A stretch of 64,000 nt of DNA, from NCBI RefSeq assembly GCF_020509005.1, contig NC_063012.1, positions 8,308,001-8,372,000 of the forward strand, in the 5' to 3' direction. The stretch is from Fulvia fulva (lineage: Eukaryota; Ascomycota; Dothideomycetes; Mycosphaerellales; Mycosphaerellaceae). Numbering within the stretch: position 1 is the first letter of the stretch; every line of letters starts with the position of its first letter. Positions 22,651-32,555 of the stretch are shown piece by piece. Position numbers and translations under genes: made by a program. A model generated the notes under the pieces. That model had not been told where the DNA came from, searched no databases, and worked only from the letters and a program-made list of their open reading frames with translations.

Positions 22651-23575
22651 ATGGCAGACAGAGGCGGTGCTGCTCCAGGCGGAGTTCGCGGTGGTTTCGG
22701 TTCGCGCGGCGACCGTGGCGGTGGAGACCGTGGACGCGGTGGACGTGGTCGTGGACGTCCGCGCCGTGGTGGTGCGAAGAGCGACGAGAAGGAGTGGCAG
22801 CCAGTCACCAAGCTCGGTCGTCTCGTGAAGGCCGGCAAGATCAAGAGCATGGAGGAGATCTACCTCCACTCCCTGCCAATCAAGGAGTACCAGATCGTCG
22901 ACTTCTTCCTGCCAAAGCTCAAGGACGAGGTCATGAAGGTGCGGCCTCACATGGGCACATAAGCACACGCGCGAGGCAGACATACTGATCAATTGACCAC
23001 AGATCAAGCCTGTCCAGAAGCAGACCCGTGCCGGTCAGCGCACCCGTTTCAAGGCCATCGTGGTCATTGGTGACGGCGAGGGCCACATCGGTCTTGGCAT
23101 CAAGACCTCCAAGGAAGTCGCAACTGCCATCCGTGCCGCCATCATCATCGCGAAGCTCTCCGTCGTCCCAATCCGACGTGGCTACTGGGGTACCAACCTT
23201 GGTGAGCCTCACTCCATTCCAGTCAAGGAGTCCGGCAAGTGTGGTTCCGTCACCGTTCGTGTAAGTCTTGTCAAGCACACCTCACGTCCACGCCCACAAA
23301 ATACTAATGTCTCCTAGCTCATCCCAGCCCCACGTGGTACTGGTCTGGTCGCCTCGCCAGCTGTCAAGCGTCTGTTGCAGCTCGCTGGTGTCAACGACAT
23401 CTACACCGCCTCCTCCGGTTCCACCAAGACCCTCGAGAACACCCTCAAGGCCACCTTCACTGCCATCACCAACACCTACGGCTTCCTCACTCCTAACCTC
23501 TGGAAGGAGACCAAGCTCGTCCGCTCCCCACTGGAGGAGTATTCTGACGTCCTCCGTGAGGGCAAGCGCTACTAG
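22651..23575 (+). CDS. RPS2: 40S ribosomal protein S2 (uS5)
   Basis: Small-subunit protein near the mRNA entry channel that helps decoding fidelity. Three exons: 22651-22938, 23003-23260 and 23318-23575. The introns are 64 nt (donor GTGCGG, acceptor CACAG) and 57 nt (donor GTAAGT with a perfect TACTAAT branch site), both in phase 0, giving 267 residues. The N-terminus is an Arg-Gly-rich tail ([13 protein letters not shown] and similar). The S5 domain has [37 protein letters not shown] and [16 protein letters not shown]. The C-terminus ends [12 protein letters not shown]. First-intron donor GTGCGG is unusual, but the joined protein matches the family exactly. Confidence 0.97.
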
Positions 23576-24161
23576 ATGCTTGCTTGATATGGTCGGCATG
23601 ATGAGATGTTAACGACTTGGTCAAGAGAATGGTTCACAGCGTAGATGCTATAGCTTAGCTCTGTCTGAATCAGGCGATCGCTGTGCGACATGTCCCACCA
23701 CGTGATGGGCGCCGAATGTTACATAGCTTGAGCCAAGACTAGCTGATAAGCGTCTCACTGTTTACTTGCAAACCCGTCATCTCTTATTCTCATTGCGCGA
23801 CTAATGGCTCTTTGGTCGTCATCTAGGCCTCAGCATACCTGCACGCTCGACAAACGCCCCACAGCTTCCGCACTCGTCATCAAGTCTAGTCAGTACCAGC
23901 GTAAACACGAAGGCTAATTCACATATCAGACAACTGCGATGGACCTCTGCTGCCTAACTTCATAGCATCGTTTCTGGCATTGTCGAGTCGAAGTGGTCTG
24001 CGGAATGGACAGAATACCGTGAGCGATCACCGTGGACCAAGCATAACCACAGCCTTCAAGGCCTGAGATTCGCAGGGCTCGCACATTGATTGGACCTGAT
24101 ATCGCAAGCAGTTGAGGTCGTACTATACCCCCGAGCTTCACCCGCAGATCGCAATCTCGAA
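23576..24161. other. Convergent 3' spacer
   Basis: About 590 bp between RPS2 and the secreted-protein gene; both end here. No gene, repeat or RNA is recognised. Confidence 0.5.
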
Positions 24162-26030
24162 CTACCAGATATGAAGCACGTCTCCCACGACATCGCCAAC
24201 CTCTGATATGACGCCACCCACAGCAGACGTGGCCCCTGCTATAACTTCTGATCCTTCAGTCTTGACTTCATCAATGACAGATGCAGCTGTCTCTGATGCC
24301 TCGCTGGCGATGGAAGTGATCGCCTCGGATGCTTTGCTCGCAAGAGATCCCACGGCCGCTGTGACAGATGCAAGCTTCGCCACTATCTCTGGTGTGAAGT
24401 GCTCATGCAGCTGCGTAGGCCGGTGACGGGTACCCAGGAGGGATGCATCTATAGTCTTGCAAGTGGAGAAGAGTTGCTTGCTGGTACTTGCCAGCGTTGT
24501 CGTGGTAGCAATACTCGAGATAAGCTTTGCTGTACCATAGGCGGCGACTTCGTTCACCAGACCTCCTTCGAACGACACTCCCCGGGCGGCGGCTTCCTTG
24601 CTGCAGGAACTCTTGTCGTCGGTCTTGACCTTCAACTCCAGATTACCGCCAGCGAAGACAATGCCCACCTGAGCTCCTTGACCAATGACCTCGGCTCCGT
24701 ACGAGAGCATTAAACGTGGACCCATGATGGCAGTCATCGACGAGTTCGACGACACGTAAGGTTCCAGTGAGTCTATGCTGGGCTTCCACCCATTCACCAC
24801 ACTCTTCTCAGGGTTCCCAAGATCGATCTTGACAACAGCCTCGTCTGCTAGCGACACATTAAAGCCCGCCATCATCGCCATCGGAACGGGAGTCTTTTGC
24901 AGCTTGATCTTGAAGATAAGATGAACCGTAGCACCAATGTCGAACAACCCGCGCTTGTAGATGCCGGATCTGGGTATCGCCTTGCCCCAAATCTCAATCT
25001 CATGGTCGATGACTTCGGTCCCTTCATACAACGCCAGCTTAGGTTGTATCATTGCGCCAACATTGCGAGCAGTCAACGAGATGACGCCCTTGAGCGGTCT
25101 GAGGTCGCTCAAGGACCCTCTCCCGATGTCCAGGTCCCAGTCGAAAGTCCCATATATTGAGCACGTCTCACAAAACAAAGCCCCTGTCATCATATGGTCC
25201 GGATCAGTAGGAAGAAGCGGCCGCGGTGGTGATCCTCCGAAGGCGAGGCCAAACTTCGGACTAATCTGGTAGTCAAGATCGATCTGGCCTTTGCTCACCA
25301 TATCACGGCCGTGTACCCCCTCAGCCCCATCAATGCCTTTCCGCTTTGCCATGATCCCAGTGTTTGACGCCTTCAATCTCCACTCCTTGAACACATCCAT
25401 AAACTCTACCGCAGTCCCCACCATCGTAACACTCTTCTTAAAATTATTGAACTTCACCTCCTTAATAGCCCAAAGTTGCAGATCCTCCGGATCATCAGCA
25501 CCCCTATCGCATTCCTGATTCTTTGTCACCATGTACACATGATGTTCTCTCTTCTGATTGACCCATTTCCACTCTTTCTGGGCTGCCTTGTACCTCTCTG
25601 TGTCGGTGAATGTCAGTAGGACTGAGGAGTTGGTGCATTTTGCACTGTTGAGAGCTTTGACAAAGCGGTCCGTGGCGATTACCTTCGCGGAGCGCGCAGG
25701 GGAGGTAGAGGTGTTGGATGCGGAGTTGGGAGCGAAGAGTGTGAAGTTTGAGGTTATGGAGTTCTTGGTGCCGGTGAAGAAGGATATCATGTCTTGAAGA
25801 GTGAAGGAGGTCGTGTTCCCGGCGAGGTCGTCAAAAGTGGCCGTGTCGAGGACCGGAGGCGGAACAGAGAGCGCGGTTGGTCTTTCGCGATTCAGAGATG
25901 TCGCCGAGGACAGTTGAATCTCAGTTGGCTCGGGGTCTGGTACTGAGACTGGAGCGATGAAGTTTCTAGCTGTCGCGAGCGGCCAGGAGAGTGCCACTAC
26001 TGTGGCTAGGATGGCGGCGAGTGGAGCCAT
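24162..26030 (-). CDS. Secreted fungal protein, DUF7029-like
   Basis: A single exon encodes 622 residues with an N-terminal signal peptide (MAPLAAILATVVALSWPLATA). Residues about 75-190 contain TFDDLAGNTTSFTLQDMISF and KCTNSSVLLTFTDTERYKAA, with paired Trp (EWKWVNQ) and CDRGADD. That is the look of the fungal DUF7029 domain as I know it. A beta-rich middle region with FCETCSIYGTFDWDLDI resembles the DUF7223 module that often follows. Several N-glycosylation sequons occur. The C-terminal 90 residues are Ala/Ser/Glu-rich and helical (TSIASEASETAASVIDEV), and no GPI signal is clear. Probably a cell-wall or secreted protein; function unknown. Confidence 0.82.
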   Translation of the reverse strand: MAPLAAILATVVALSWPLATARNFIAPVSVPDPEPTEIQLSSATSLNRERPTALSVPPPVLDTATFDDLAGNTTSFTLQDMISFFTGTKNSITSNFTLFAPNSASNTSTSPARSAKVIATDRFVKALNSAKCTNSSVLLTFTDTERYKAAQKEWKWVNQKREHHVYMVTKNQECDRGADDPEDLQLWAIKEVKFNNFKKSVTMVGTAVEFMDVFKEWRLKASNTGIMAKRKGIDGAEGVHGRDMVSKGQIDLDYQISPKFGLAFGGSPPRPLLPTDPDHMMTGALFCETCSIYGTFDWDLDIGRGSLSDLRPLKGVISLTARNVGAMIQPKLALYEGTEVIDHEIEIWGKAIPRSGIYKRGLFDIGATVHLIFKIKLQKTPVPMAMMAGFNVSLADEAVVKIDLGNPEKSVVNGWKPSIDSLEPYVSSNSSMTAIMGPRLMLSYGAEVIGQGAQVGIVFAGGNLELKVKTDDKSSCSKEAAARGVSFEGGLVNEVAAYGTAKLISSIATTTTLASTSKQLFSTCKTIDASLLGTRHRPTQLHEHFTPEIVAKLASVTAAVGSLASKASEAITSIASEASETAASVIDEVKTEGSEVIAGATSAVGGVISEVGDVVGDVLHIW

Positions 26031-28154
26031 GTCAAAGAACGACGAGCCTTATGTGTTCTTCTGCTCGAGGAGCTGGAGGATCTTTGTGCTGGTCGTGATG
26101 TGTGATAACTAGGCATCGTGTGAGATCGACTGCCATAGAAGTTGGAAGAGGCAGAGCTGGGGCGTGCGCGCCAGCTCATAACACTGATCAGGTGGATGGT
26201 CATCAGATGCAGCAGCCAGCGCCTAACACGTATGCTAGCCATGACAGATGATCACGGAGCCAAGGAAAGTCCACATGCGCCATTGACCACCTCATCACTC
26301 TCCCTCGCTCCTCCTCGCAAAATCCAGCTCCAAATACGGCACAAACAATTCTGCCTTGAACAGAGACCTTACGGTCCTCACAAAGCTCGACGTCTTGAAC
26401 GTTGACAACCCTCCCTGATTCCTCCCAGCCGCCTGAATCGAAACAAGACTATGCCGCCAGGATGCAGCACCTTTTACACATTTTGCTGTGACTCCCCGTG
26501 CCTTATGACTCTACTCACAAGGCTCCCCTCAACTATAGTGGCTGCCGTCGTACAGGTCGCCCCCGACCTCGCCATGGCCGAACGATACGTCCCATCCATG
26601 CATAATCGACTTTGCACACGACCCTCTTCAACTTCCGGAACCTTTGAAAGAAGGGCCACCATTGGCAATATCGGCGAGTCCTGATCGACCATTTCATGGG
26701 AGCGACACAATCCCGCCGAGACGAATCGTGTTCGCTTGCGGCCTGCAATACCTTCGTCCTGCTATTCAAGATGCTGGAATCAGTGACAACTCCGCCCTGG
26801 CGGTACATCTGCACCTTGACGTAGTAAAGCCTGAGTCGAGGGGAATGAGATGTCCTGAGGCTGTATCGGGAATCTCCAAGAGCTTCGCGACATGAGCAGC
26901 AACCGACAGAATCGGAAAATGTACGTCCCATTGATTGTGACGCCGAGCCCGAGACATCCATTGCCACTTTTGTAGCATCGGTTGAGACGGCCGATGCCGT
27001 CTGGTCGCACGGGATCTGCCCACGACGCCTTTGTCATGCGAAGTGCGGTGGCGCAGCGACAGTGTGGTAGCACAATCGCGATGTACAGTCTGCTTCCACG
27101 TCCGATCGTTACCCACTTTCAACCCTGTAACGTCCAGAAGTAGGCAAGAGGACGACAGAAACACCGTAAAAGCACTCTAATACCCGGCTAAGCGCAGTTT
27201 CACAGCATCCGGAAGCACTATCGATGCTGGTTATGCTTCTTTCTCGACCTTGCAAAAGCCAGTCAGACCGGTGGGTAACGATCGGAGGTGGACAGAGACT
27301 GTAGCACCAAGTTTATACCACCGTCCACATACCAGGATACAGGGTCAATGCCGCATGAAGGATTCTATCGAGAGTGGAAGCGAAGCTCACCGCCGTTGCG
27401 CCAAGGCTGGCAACCAGGATGTGCAAGGGCAGGAGCGCATCCCGTTGGGTGGCGTTCTGAGATTACACTTCGGCATTAGCTCATGCGCATGTTGAGCGCG
27501 CCATTGGTCAACTGCATGAGGACCGAATAGCTCACGCTTTGGAAGGGATCTGCGATGGGGCTCTGCAAGCTGTCACTGGCTGTGCACTGTTGCGACAGCG
27601 ATTGCGATTCATGGCTTGCGTGGCTGATCATTTCTGTCTCGAATTGTAGAAGCGCCCGGTTGCGCCAGTGTGGCCTCGTGGGACACAATCTGACCAAGCG
27701 TGTCAGGGCAAAATGGCGACTGCTGTAGCTTCATGGTCTATGACCCGAAGTGCGCTCCTTGAATGGTAGTATCGACAACGCTCTCATTGTGGACCAAGGA
27801 TACCGGAGAACCTGCACATTGTCGGTTTGCGACGAGGACCGGCTCGCACACACTGCATCTTCTACTGCTCTCGCGCGGCCACATGAGCAGGACGTGCAAA
27901 CTTGCCCGCACTTGCCGTGTATTCCATGTCTGTGCTAGTGGTGTTGCTCCTCCATGTCACCAGTATGCACAGTGCTGTCAGGTTCTGCGGGGCTGGAGGT
28001 GATTTCGCACATGTTATTGTGCGCACAGACGGTCTGTTGATCACGACAGTCATAACTCCGGCGCGTTGTTTGGGTCTTGCCTTGCCTGCCCAGACATGCA
28101 ACCCCCAGGACGTATCGTAAAGTAGGCGAAGTTGAACTCTCTTCGATCGGGCAG
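26031..28154. other. Gene-poor region left of the MITE
   Basis: About 2.1 kb with only short, overlapping open frames on both strands. I found none with a recognisable domain or convincing splice signals. It may hold decayed sequence; the minus strand at 26530-27160 has several medium frames, but none reads as one protein. Confidence 0.45.
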
Positions 28155-28163
28155 ATTCTTCGG
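28155..28163. repeat. Left target-site duplication of the MITE
   Basis: ATTCTTCGG, identical to the copy at 28518-28526. Confidence 0.8.
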
Positions 28164-28517
28164 GGCAAAACCTATGCGGCAGGTAACACGTTCCTATGCG
28201 GCAGGTAAGCTTCACACCCAAATCCATCAACTTCAGCTTTGACTTTCTCGATAGTTTAGACTCCAAATTGAATACTTGCAGAGAGCACTTCGAATTGAAT
28301 TGCGAGACCTCGTACCCTATGCTTTTTGAGCCCCCCTTCGGGGGTTGGGGGGGGGGGCAGAAATAGTCGCTGTCCCTCGAAGCAATTCGAATTGAGCTCT
28401 AGAATAAGAGCTCTTGCGGCTATGTTAGCTTCAGGCATCTAAGGCGCTCAAAAGTTACCTTGTCCGGTTAGATTACCTGCCGCATAGGAAAAGTCTACCT
28501 GCCGCATAGGTTTTGCC
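28164..28517. mobile_element. 354-bp MITE with 45-bp inverted repeats and 9-bp TSD
   Basis: The ends are inverted repeats of about 45 bp (28164-28208 and 28473-28517). They start GGCAAAACC, are identical for 22 nt, differ in a 7-nt spacer, then are identical for 16 nt. Each end carries the sub-repeat CCTATGCGGCAGGTA twice in direct orientation, so four copies bracket the element. A perfect 9-bp duplication (ATTCTTCGG) flanks it. The interior has no ORF of useful size, contains a C6-TTCG-G5 hairpin and an 11-G run (28321-28360), and further self-complementary CGAATTG blocks. A 9-bp duplication and long terminal repeats fit a non-autonomous Mutator-like (MULE) element; that assignment is inference. 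Confidence 0.85.
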
Positions 28518-28526
28518 ATTCTTCGG
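28518..28526. repeat. Right target-site duplication of the MITE
   Basis: ATTCTTCGG, identical to the left copy at 28155-28163. Confidence 0.8.
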
Positions 28527-30041
28527 CGGGGATGACATTGATCCTTGAATCCTTGTCCAGGGAGATTCTAATGTCCGAGCATGTGCAGCGCAGCAGCTAT
28601 GCATGAAAATAGCCTGATGAGCCTGGAACTCGGATTTGCACGCTGTTGTGGGTCCTGCAATGATCGCGACTGTCGGTTGTGCTGGTGATAAGAGTATGCC
28701 AACACAGACGGGTTAGTGATCGTTACTCGATCAATCGTCATGTTGAGAGTGCGCAGATCCGCAATCCTTGAGGTCCTAAGAATTCAGGGCGATGCGCTAT
28801 CACCGAGTTTACATCCTGACAACAGATCCGAACGCAGTGTGTGCGCACACATGTATGTCCCGTGTGGTCAGATGAGCTGGCTGCTGCCAGAGCAGTCTGG
28901 TAGATAGTAGCACGCCAGGCTCGTGCAAGGCAGTCATGTCCACCGCTCGCACGGCAACCCGTGCGTGCCGATTGTCGAGTGTGTTGGTGACTTCCCTCTC
29001 TCGTCTCTGCAACGGCTGTGTGGTTGCTGCTAAGTTCGTGTGACAAATGTGCGCCTCTGTCTCCACGCGGCGGGCCTTGCCGTGCAAACTAGGGGAGCTG
29101 CTGCCCCGGAAGCCTCAGAAGCAGCTAGCCGAAAGAATGCATCAGTGTACGGAAAGTCCAGTCCATGGCAATGAACCACGTCGTTCATGTGGATATGAGA
29201 TGCATCAGCTTCGGGCGCTTGAGAGAGCGAGCAGCAATATCGACCATTCATCTGAGTGACCTTCCCTCAACACCACACCGCGTGAGAGCCTAGACCACGC
29301 CATCTGGCATCGGCGTGCTGTCTTGACATTCATGCAGTAAGGATCTGATGCAATGTTGTGGAGACAGACGCGAGCATGGGTGTAATCTGAGTCCAACCAA
29401 ATTGTGCCGCTGTTGATCGCTGTCGCCTGATCCACGTCGGAGGTTTGGCCGTGAGAACAGCTCCTCCCGGGCATCAGTAAAGTGCTGGCGCAAGCATGCT
29501 GCTTGTGAGTCTCTATGCCTGACTATGTCGAAAGAGTCGGCCGATCTTATGCATACATGGTCGACACAGGAGCGCGGTCCGTTTCCGCAGATGCTCTGCC
29601 AGTGGCAGAGCTACCAAAATGGTCGTTTCGTGGTCGGAAGGCATGGGATCTGTTTCAATGCGTGCATTTCGCGAATGTGCGAGCTCGCCGGGTAGAGCAT
29701 GTCGACTAGATGAATAGAGTTCACTGTCGCTTGCGGCTGTGCCGAGACTTGCCTTCACTGCATTGTCGATACGCTAGTCGGGTAGAAGTTGATTCAACTG
29801 GATACATCCGACAGAAAGGATGGTAGTGTGCGTCTGCGCTTGCCCTTGAATGTACCACGGAGGCTTCCGTAGCGTGTCACTCGTCCTGGCTGCAACGTTC
29901 GGGTGTCGAGAGTCAGATATAGGCGTTACCTCGTCTGTTGGATCTTCCTGGGCCCTACTGCTCCGTCACCAACTTTACCAACGACAGCTTTTGAGTTTTG
30001 ACGAAACCTGTCTATTGGTACGCTTGTTGATCAAGGCAACG
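28527..30041. other. Gene-poor region right of the MITE
   Basis: About 1.5 kb with overlapping short frames only. The last 190 bp are open in the frame of the Zn2Cys6 gene from an earlier ATG at 29850 and could be its 5' leader. No other feature is recognised. Confidence 0.45.
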
Positions 30042-30875
30042 ATGGACCCGTTTCAACAACAGACGTTCTTTGCAGAGCCTCATTGGCAATACCCGAATGC
30101 GGATGCAACTTTCGTCCCTGTCGCCGAAGGCCAGGAAATGACATATTTTCACCCACCGGGCCATGCTGCGTACCCTATTGAGCAATCAGATAGTACCGCA
30201 CAGGTCCAGTATATGTCTGAACAACCAGCTCCTCGGGTCAACGAAGCGCAGATATTCCCTATCCCTGGTGGTGTGCCAGCCACTACATACCCCATAGTGA
30301 GGGTGAGACGACCAGCTCGCCGTGATCTGACCGATACGGATGATGGCGAAAGAAGAGAGAAGATCAGGCGAACCAGGACAGTGAGTCGCCCCAATGCAGG
30401 TCAATGTGTCGAGAGCTAAGGCATGAATCAGGCCTGCGAGGAGTGTCGTAAGCGCAAGCAGAAATGTGACGGTGGCGAGCCTTGTCACCCTTGCTCAGAG
30501 CAGAGTACTAAGTGTTGTTATCGCGATGTACCACCAACAAAGTGGGTCTTCGTTCAGGTGCCTCTGTAAATACATGGCTGACAGGATTTCCATAGAAAGG
30601 ATGACACCATGGATAGGATGCTGCAACTAGCCGAGAACTACAACAAGACGTTAGCTTGCTTGACGAAGGATTTGGACGTCATGAGCGGCACATTACGAAG
30701 TATCGAGCAACGTCTTGAAAAGTCCTGGCGTGCCGAGTCCGGTGCCAGCGGCGGTAGCGTTGAAGGTGTTCGGCTAGGCTACCGGCAACAAGCACGTGTC
30801 TCTGCTGAGCAAAGCGGGCGCGAGCAAATGTTCAAAGCCCGACCATCGAGCACACGGCAACGTGACCACTGTTAG
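30042..30875 (+). CDS. Short Zn2Cys6 transcription factor
   Basis: Three exons, 30042-30380, 30432-30541 and 30596-30875, have introns of 51 nt (GTGAGT...ATCAG) and 54 nt (GTGGGT...CATAG) and give about 242 residues. The Zn2Cys6 cluster begins at the exon 1/2 joint: CEECRKRKQKCDGGEPCHPC with a sixth Cys in STKC. A basic patch (EKIRRTRT) precedes it. After the cluster, PPTKKDDTMDRMLQLAENY starts a short coiled coil of the dimerisation type. The protein stops about 90 residues later, so the usual middle homology region of fungal regulators is missing. It may be a natural short form or a truncated one. An earlier ATG at 29850 would add 64 residues with little coding character. Confidence 0.8.
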
Positions 30876-31390
30876 GTGCCACATGGGCCCCAGGCACTGC
30901 TTTGGTGGATTTACAGCGGCTTGGCGCATGGTCGGGCTATATAGTCCCTCCTTTTGATACTGATAGCAAGACATCAACTCCTGTACAGACCCGATTGCCC
31001 CTGCACTTTCACTCGTCAGCCTCGTTTGTAAGACTTGTTCACTGCAAGATGGCCTTGTTCCTTGCAACTGCTGCACTCGCTGCCCGACAGCGTGTGGGTG
31101 GTTTTGCCTCAACACCACCCGTCATCGTGACAGACATGTGCTGCCAGTCAAGATGGTCCTTAAAGATTGATACTCCCGTTGAGCAATCATGGCGACTCCT
31201 GAACGACAGAAGTTGACCAGGCCAGTGCAAGTTTGTTACTGTGGTGGGTGATATCGCCCTGATGCGGACCCAGCGGATATTGTTCCACATCAGCAACCAA
31301 TTTCGTCTGTTTGAAGGGATCTCCCTTTGCGAACAGATATGAGCAAGGGCGAGCTGGCGATGGCTATACGTCCATGAATGAAGGGCATCT
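30876..31390. other. Convergent 3' spacer
   Basis: About 515 bp between the convergent Zn2Cys6 and RPR2 genes. Frames of about 100 codons occur on both strands without any recognised product. Confidence 0.45.
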
Positions 31391-31930
31391 TCAAGCGGGC
31401 GGTATATTAGGTGAATCCTCGACTTGCTGTAACATCTCCGTTGGCAAAGCGACTACGGTTCGCTTGGACTTCCTAGACTGCCGCGCTGAGTTCAACGGAA
31501 ACCTCTTTTTCGTTCCACATGTTTTGCATTCGTGTACAGCAAGAGCGGCATGGGGCTTCATACCACCACGAGACAAGTTCTCCGTGTAATTCTTGCACGT
31601 GTAACCGTCGACCAGAACGGCGTGGCACACCTTGCAGCTGAAGTACTTCGTAGAATGTTGTAGGCGGATCTGTGACTTCAGTGCAACCTGGCGGAGCTGG
31701 AGAGCCAAGTGAGCGGCGAGGCCATTTGGCGGATGGTCATTGTGGTTCATGGTCGTCTTTGAATCATCGTGCATTTGCAAATCCCCTGAATGTCTTGGGC
31801 TTTCTTGAACACCCTTCCCGGAGTGTGACTCAGCCAAATGAAGAGCAGCCTGCTGTAGGAAGTTGATTCTGGCAGAAAGGTGCTTATTAGGCGAGCCTTT
31901 AGTACCCTTGGTGGGCTTCGCCTTCGCCAT
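31391..31930 (-). CDS. RPR2: RNase P/MRP protein subunit, Rpr2 family
   Basis: Small zinc-binding subunit of nuclear ribonuclease P, which trims tRNA 5' leaders. A single exon of 179 residues starts at the ATG that gives MAKAKPTKGTKG; the frame goes five codons further up only from a GTG. A basic N-terminus is followed by the helical ARINFLQQAALHLAE. An insertion is next (HSGKGVQESPRHSGDLQMHDD). The zinc ribbon then reads YFSCKVCHAVLVDGYTC and HECKTCGTKKRFP, so all four Cys of the two CxxC knuckles are present. The family also includes Snm1 of RNase MRP, which cannot be excluded from sequence alone. It diverges from SUB2. Confidence 0.85.
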   Translation of the reverse strand: MAKAKPTKGTKGSPNKHLSARINFLQQAALHLAESHSGKGVQESPRHSGDLQMHDDSKTTMNHNDHPPNGLAAHLALQLRQVALKSQIRLQHSTKYFSCKVCHAVLVDGYTCKNYTENLSRGGMKPHAALAVHECKTCGTKKRFPLNSARQSRKSKRTVVALPTEMLQQVEDSPNIPPA

Positions 31931-32555
31931 GCTGGTTGGGAACACACCGCGTCGGCGCTATCGTACCTCTGGCCGTATCCGGAATGCGCAGCGCTCCAGT
32001 GTCGGACGCGTGCATGCAGGCTGCAGGCGTGAAGAGAGCAGAGGTGGAAGGGGAAGTCTGGACCGTAGATGAACTGCTATTACTAAACTGTGATGCAACA
32101 GTGAGTGGATGCAGTTCGGAGCCGGTCACATGTGTGGCTGATCGAAGAACTGCCTGGCTGGGAGTAGTGTGGAAGAGGTGCATGTGAAGGAAGACGTCTG
32201 GCTGGAAACTCGAAGGGGCGACCGGGGCGAGTCCGCCAAGACTTTGTGTCCAAACGCGGCTAGCTGAATTTTCGCTGTCGCGCGTTCCTGCTTGTTTGTG
32301 CGGCTGGCTTTCGTGTCCACGCCGACTCCCACACCTCACCCTCCCTCACCACCACCACCACCACCACCACCACCACCACCACATCATCACCACCATCGCC
32401 GCAGCTTTTCCTCCGCTCGGCGCATCTCAATACTCGACTTCTCACAACTCCACCGATTTTTTGCGCGCACCGCCGCCCCTCACCATCCGCCAGCGGATCC
32501 GACAGCGTAACATTCCTCGAGGCACTTGCTAATAACCACACACGCCTCGATCACC
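31931..32555. promoter_or_regulatory. RPR2/SUB2 divergent promoter and SUB2 leader
   Basis: About 625 bp contain both promoters. The SUB2 leader carries a CAC microsatellite (about 32349-32383). The last 150 bp are C-rich with few G. Confidence 0.6.
32349..32383 (+). repeat. CAC trinucleotide microsatellite
   Basis: About eleven CAC/ACC units in the presumed 5' UTR of SUB2, followed by further CATCATCACC units. Confidence 0.85.

Noticed and set aside
26533..27164. Medium minus-strand frames that might be a decayed gene
   Set aside because: No recognisable domain in any frame and no consistent joining of frames.
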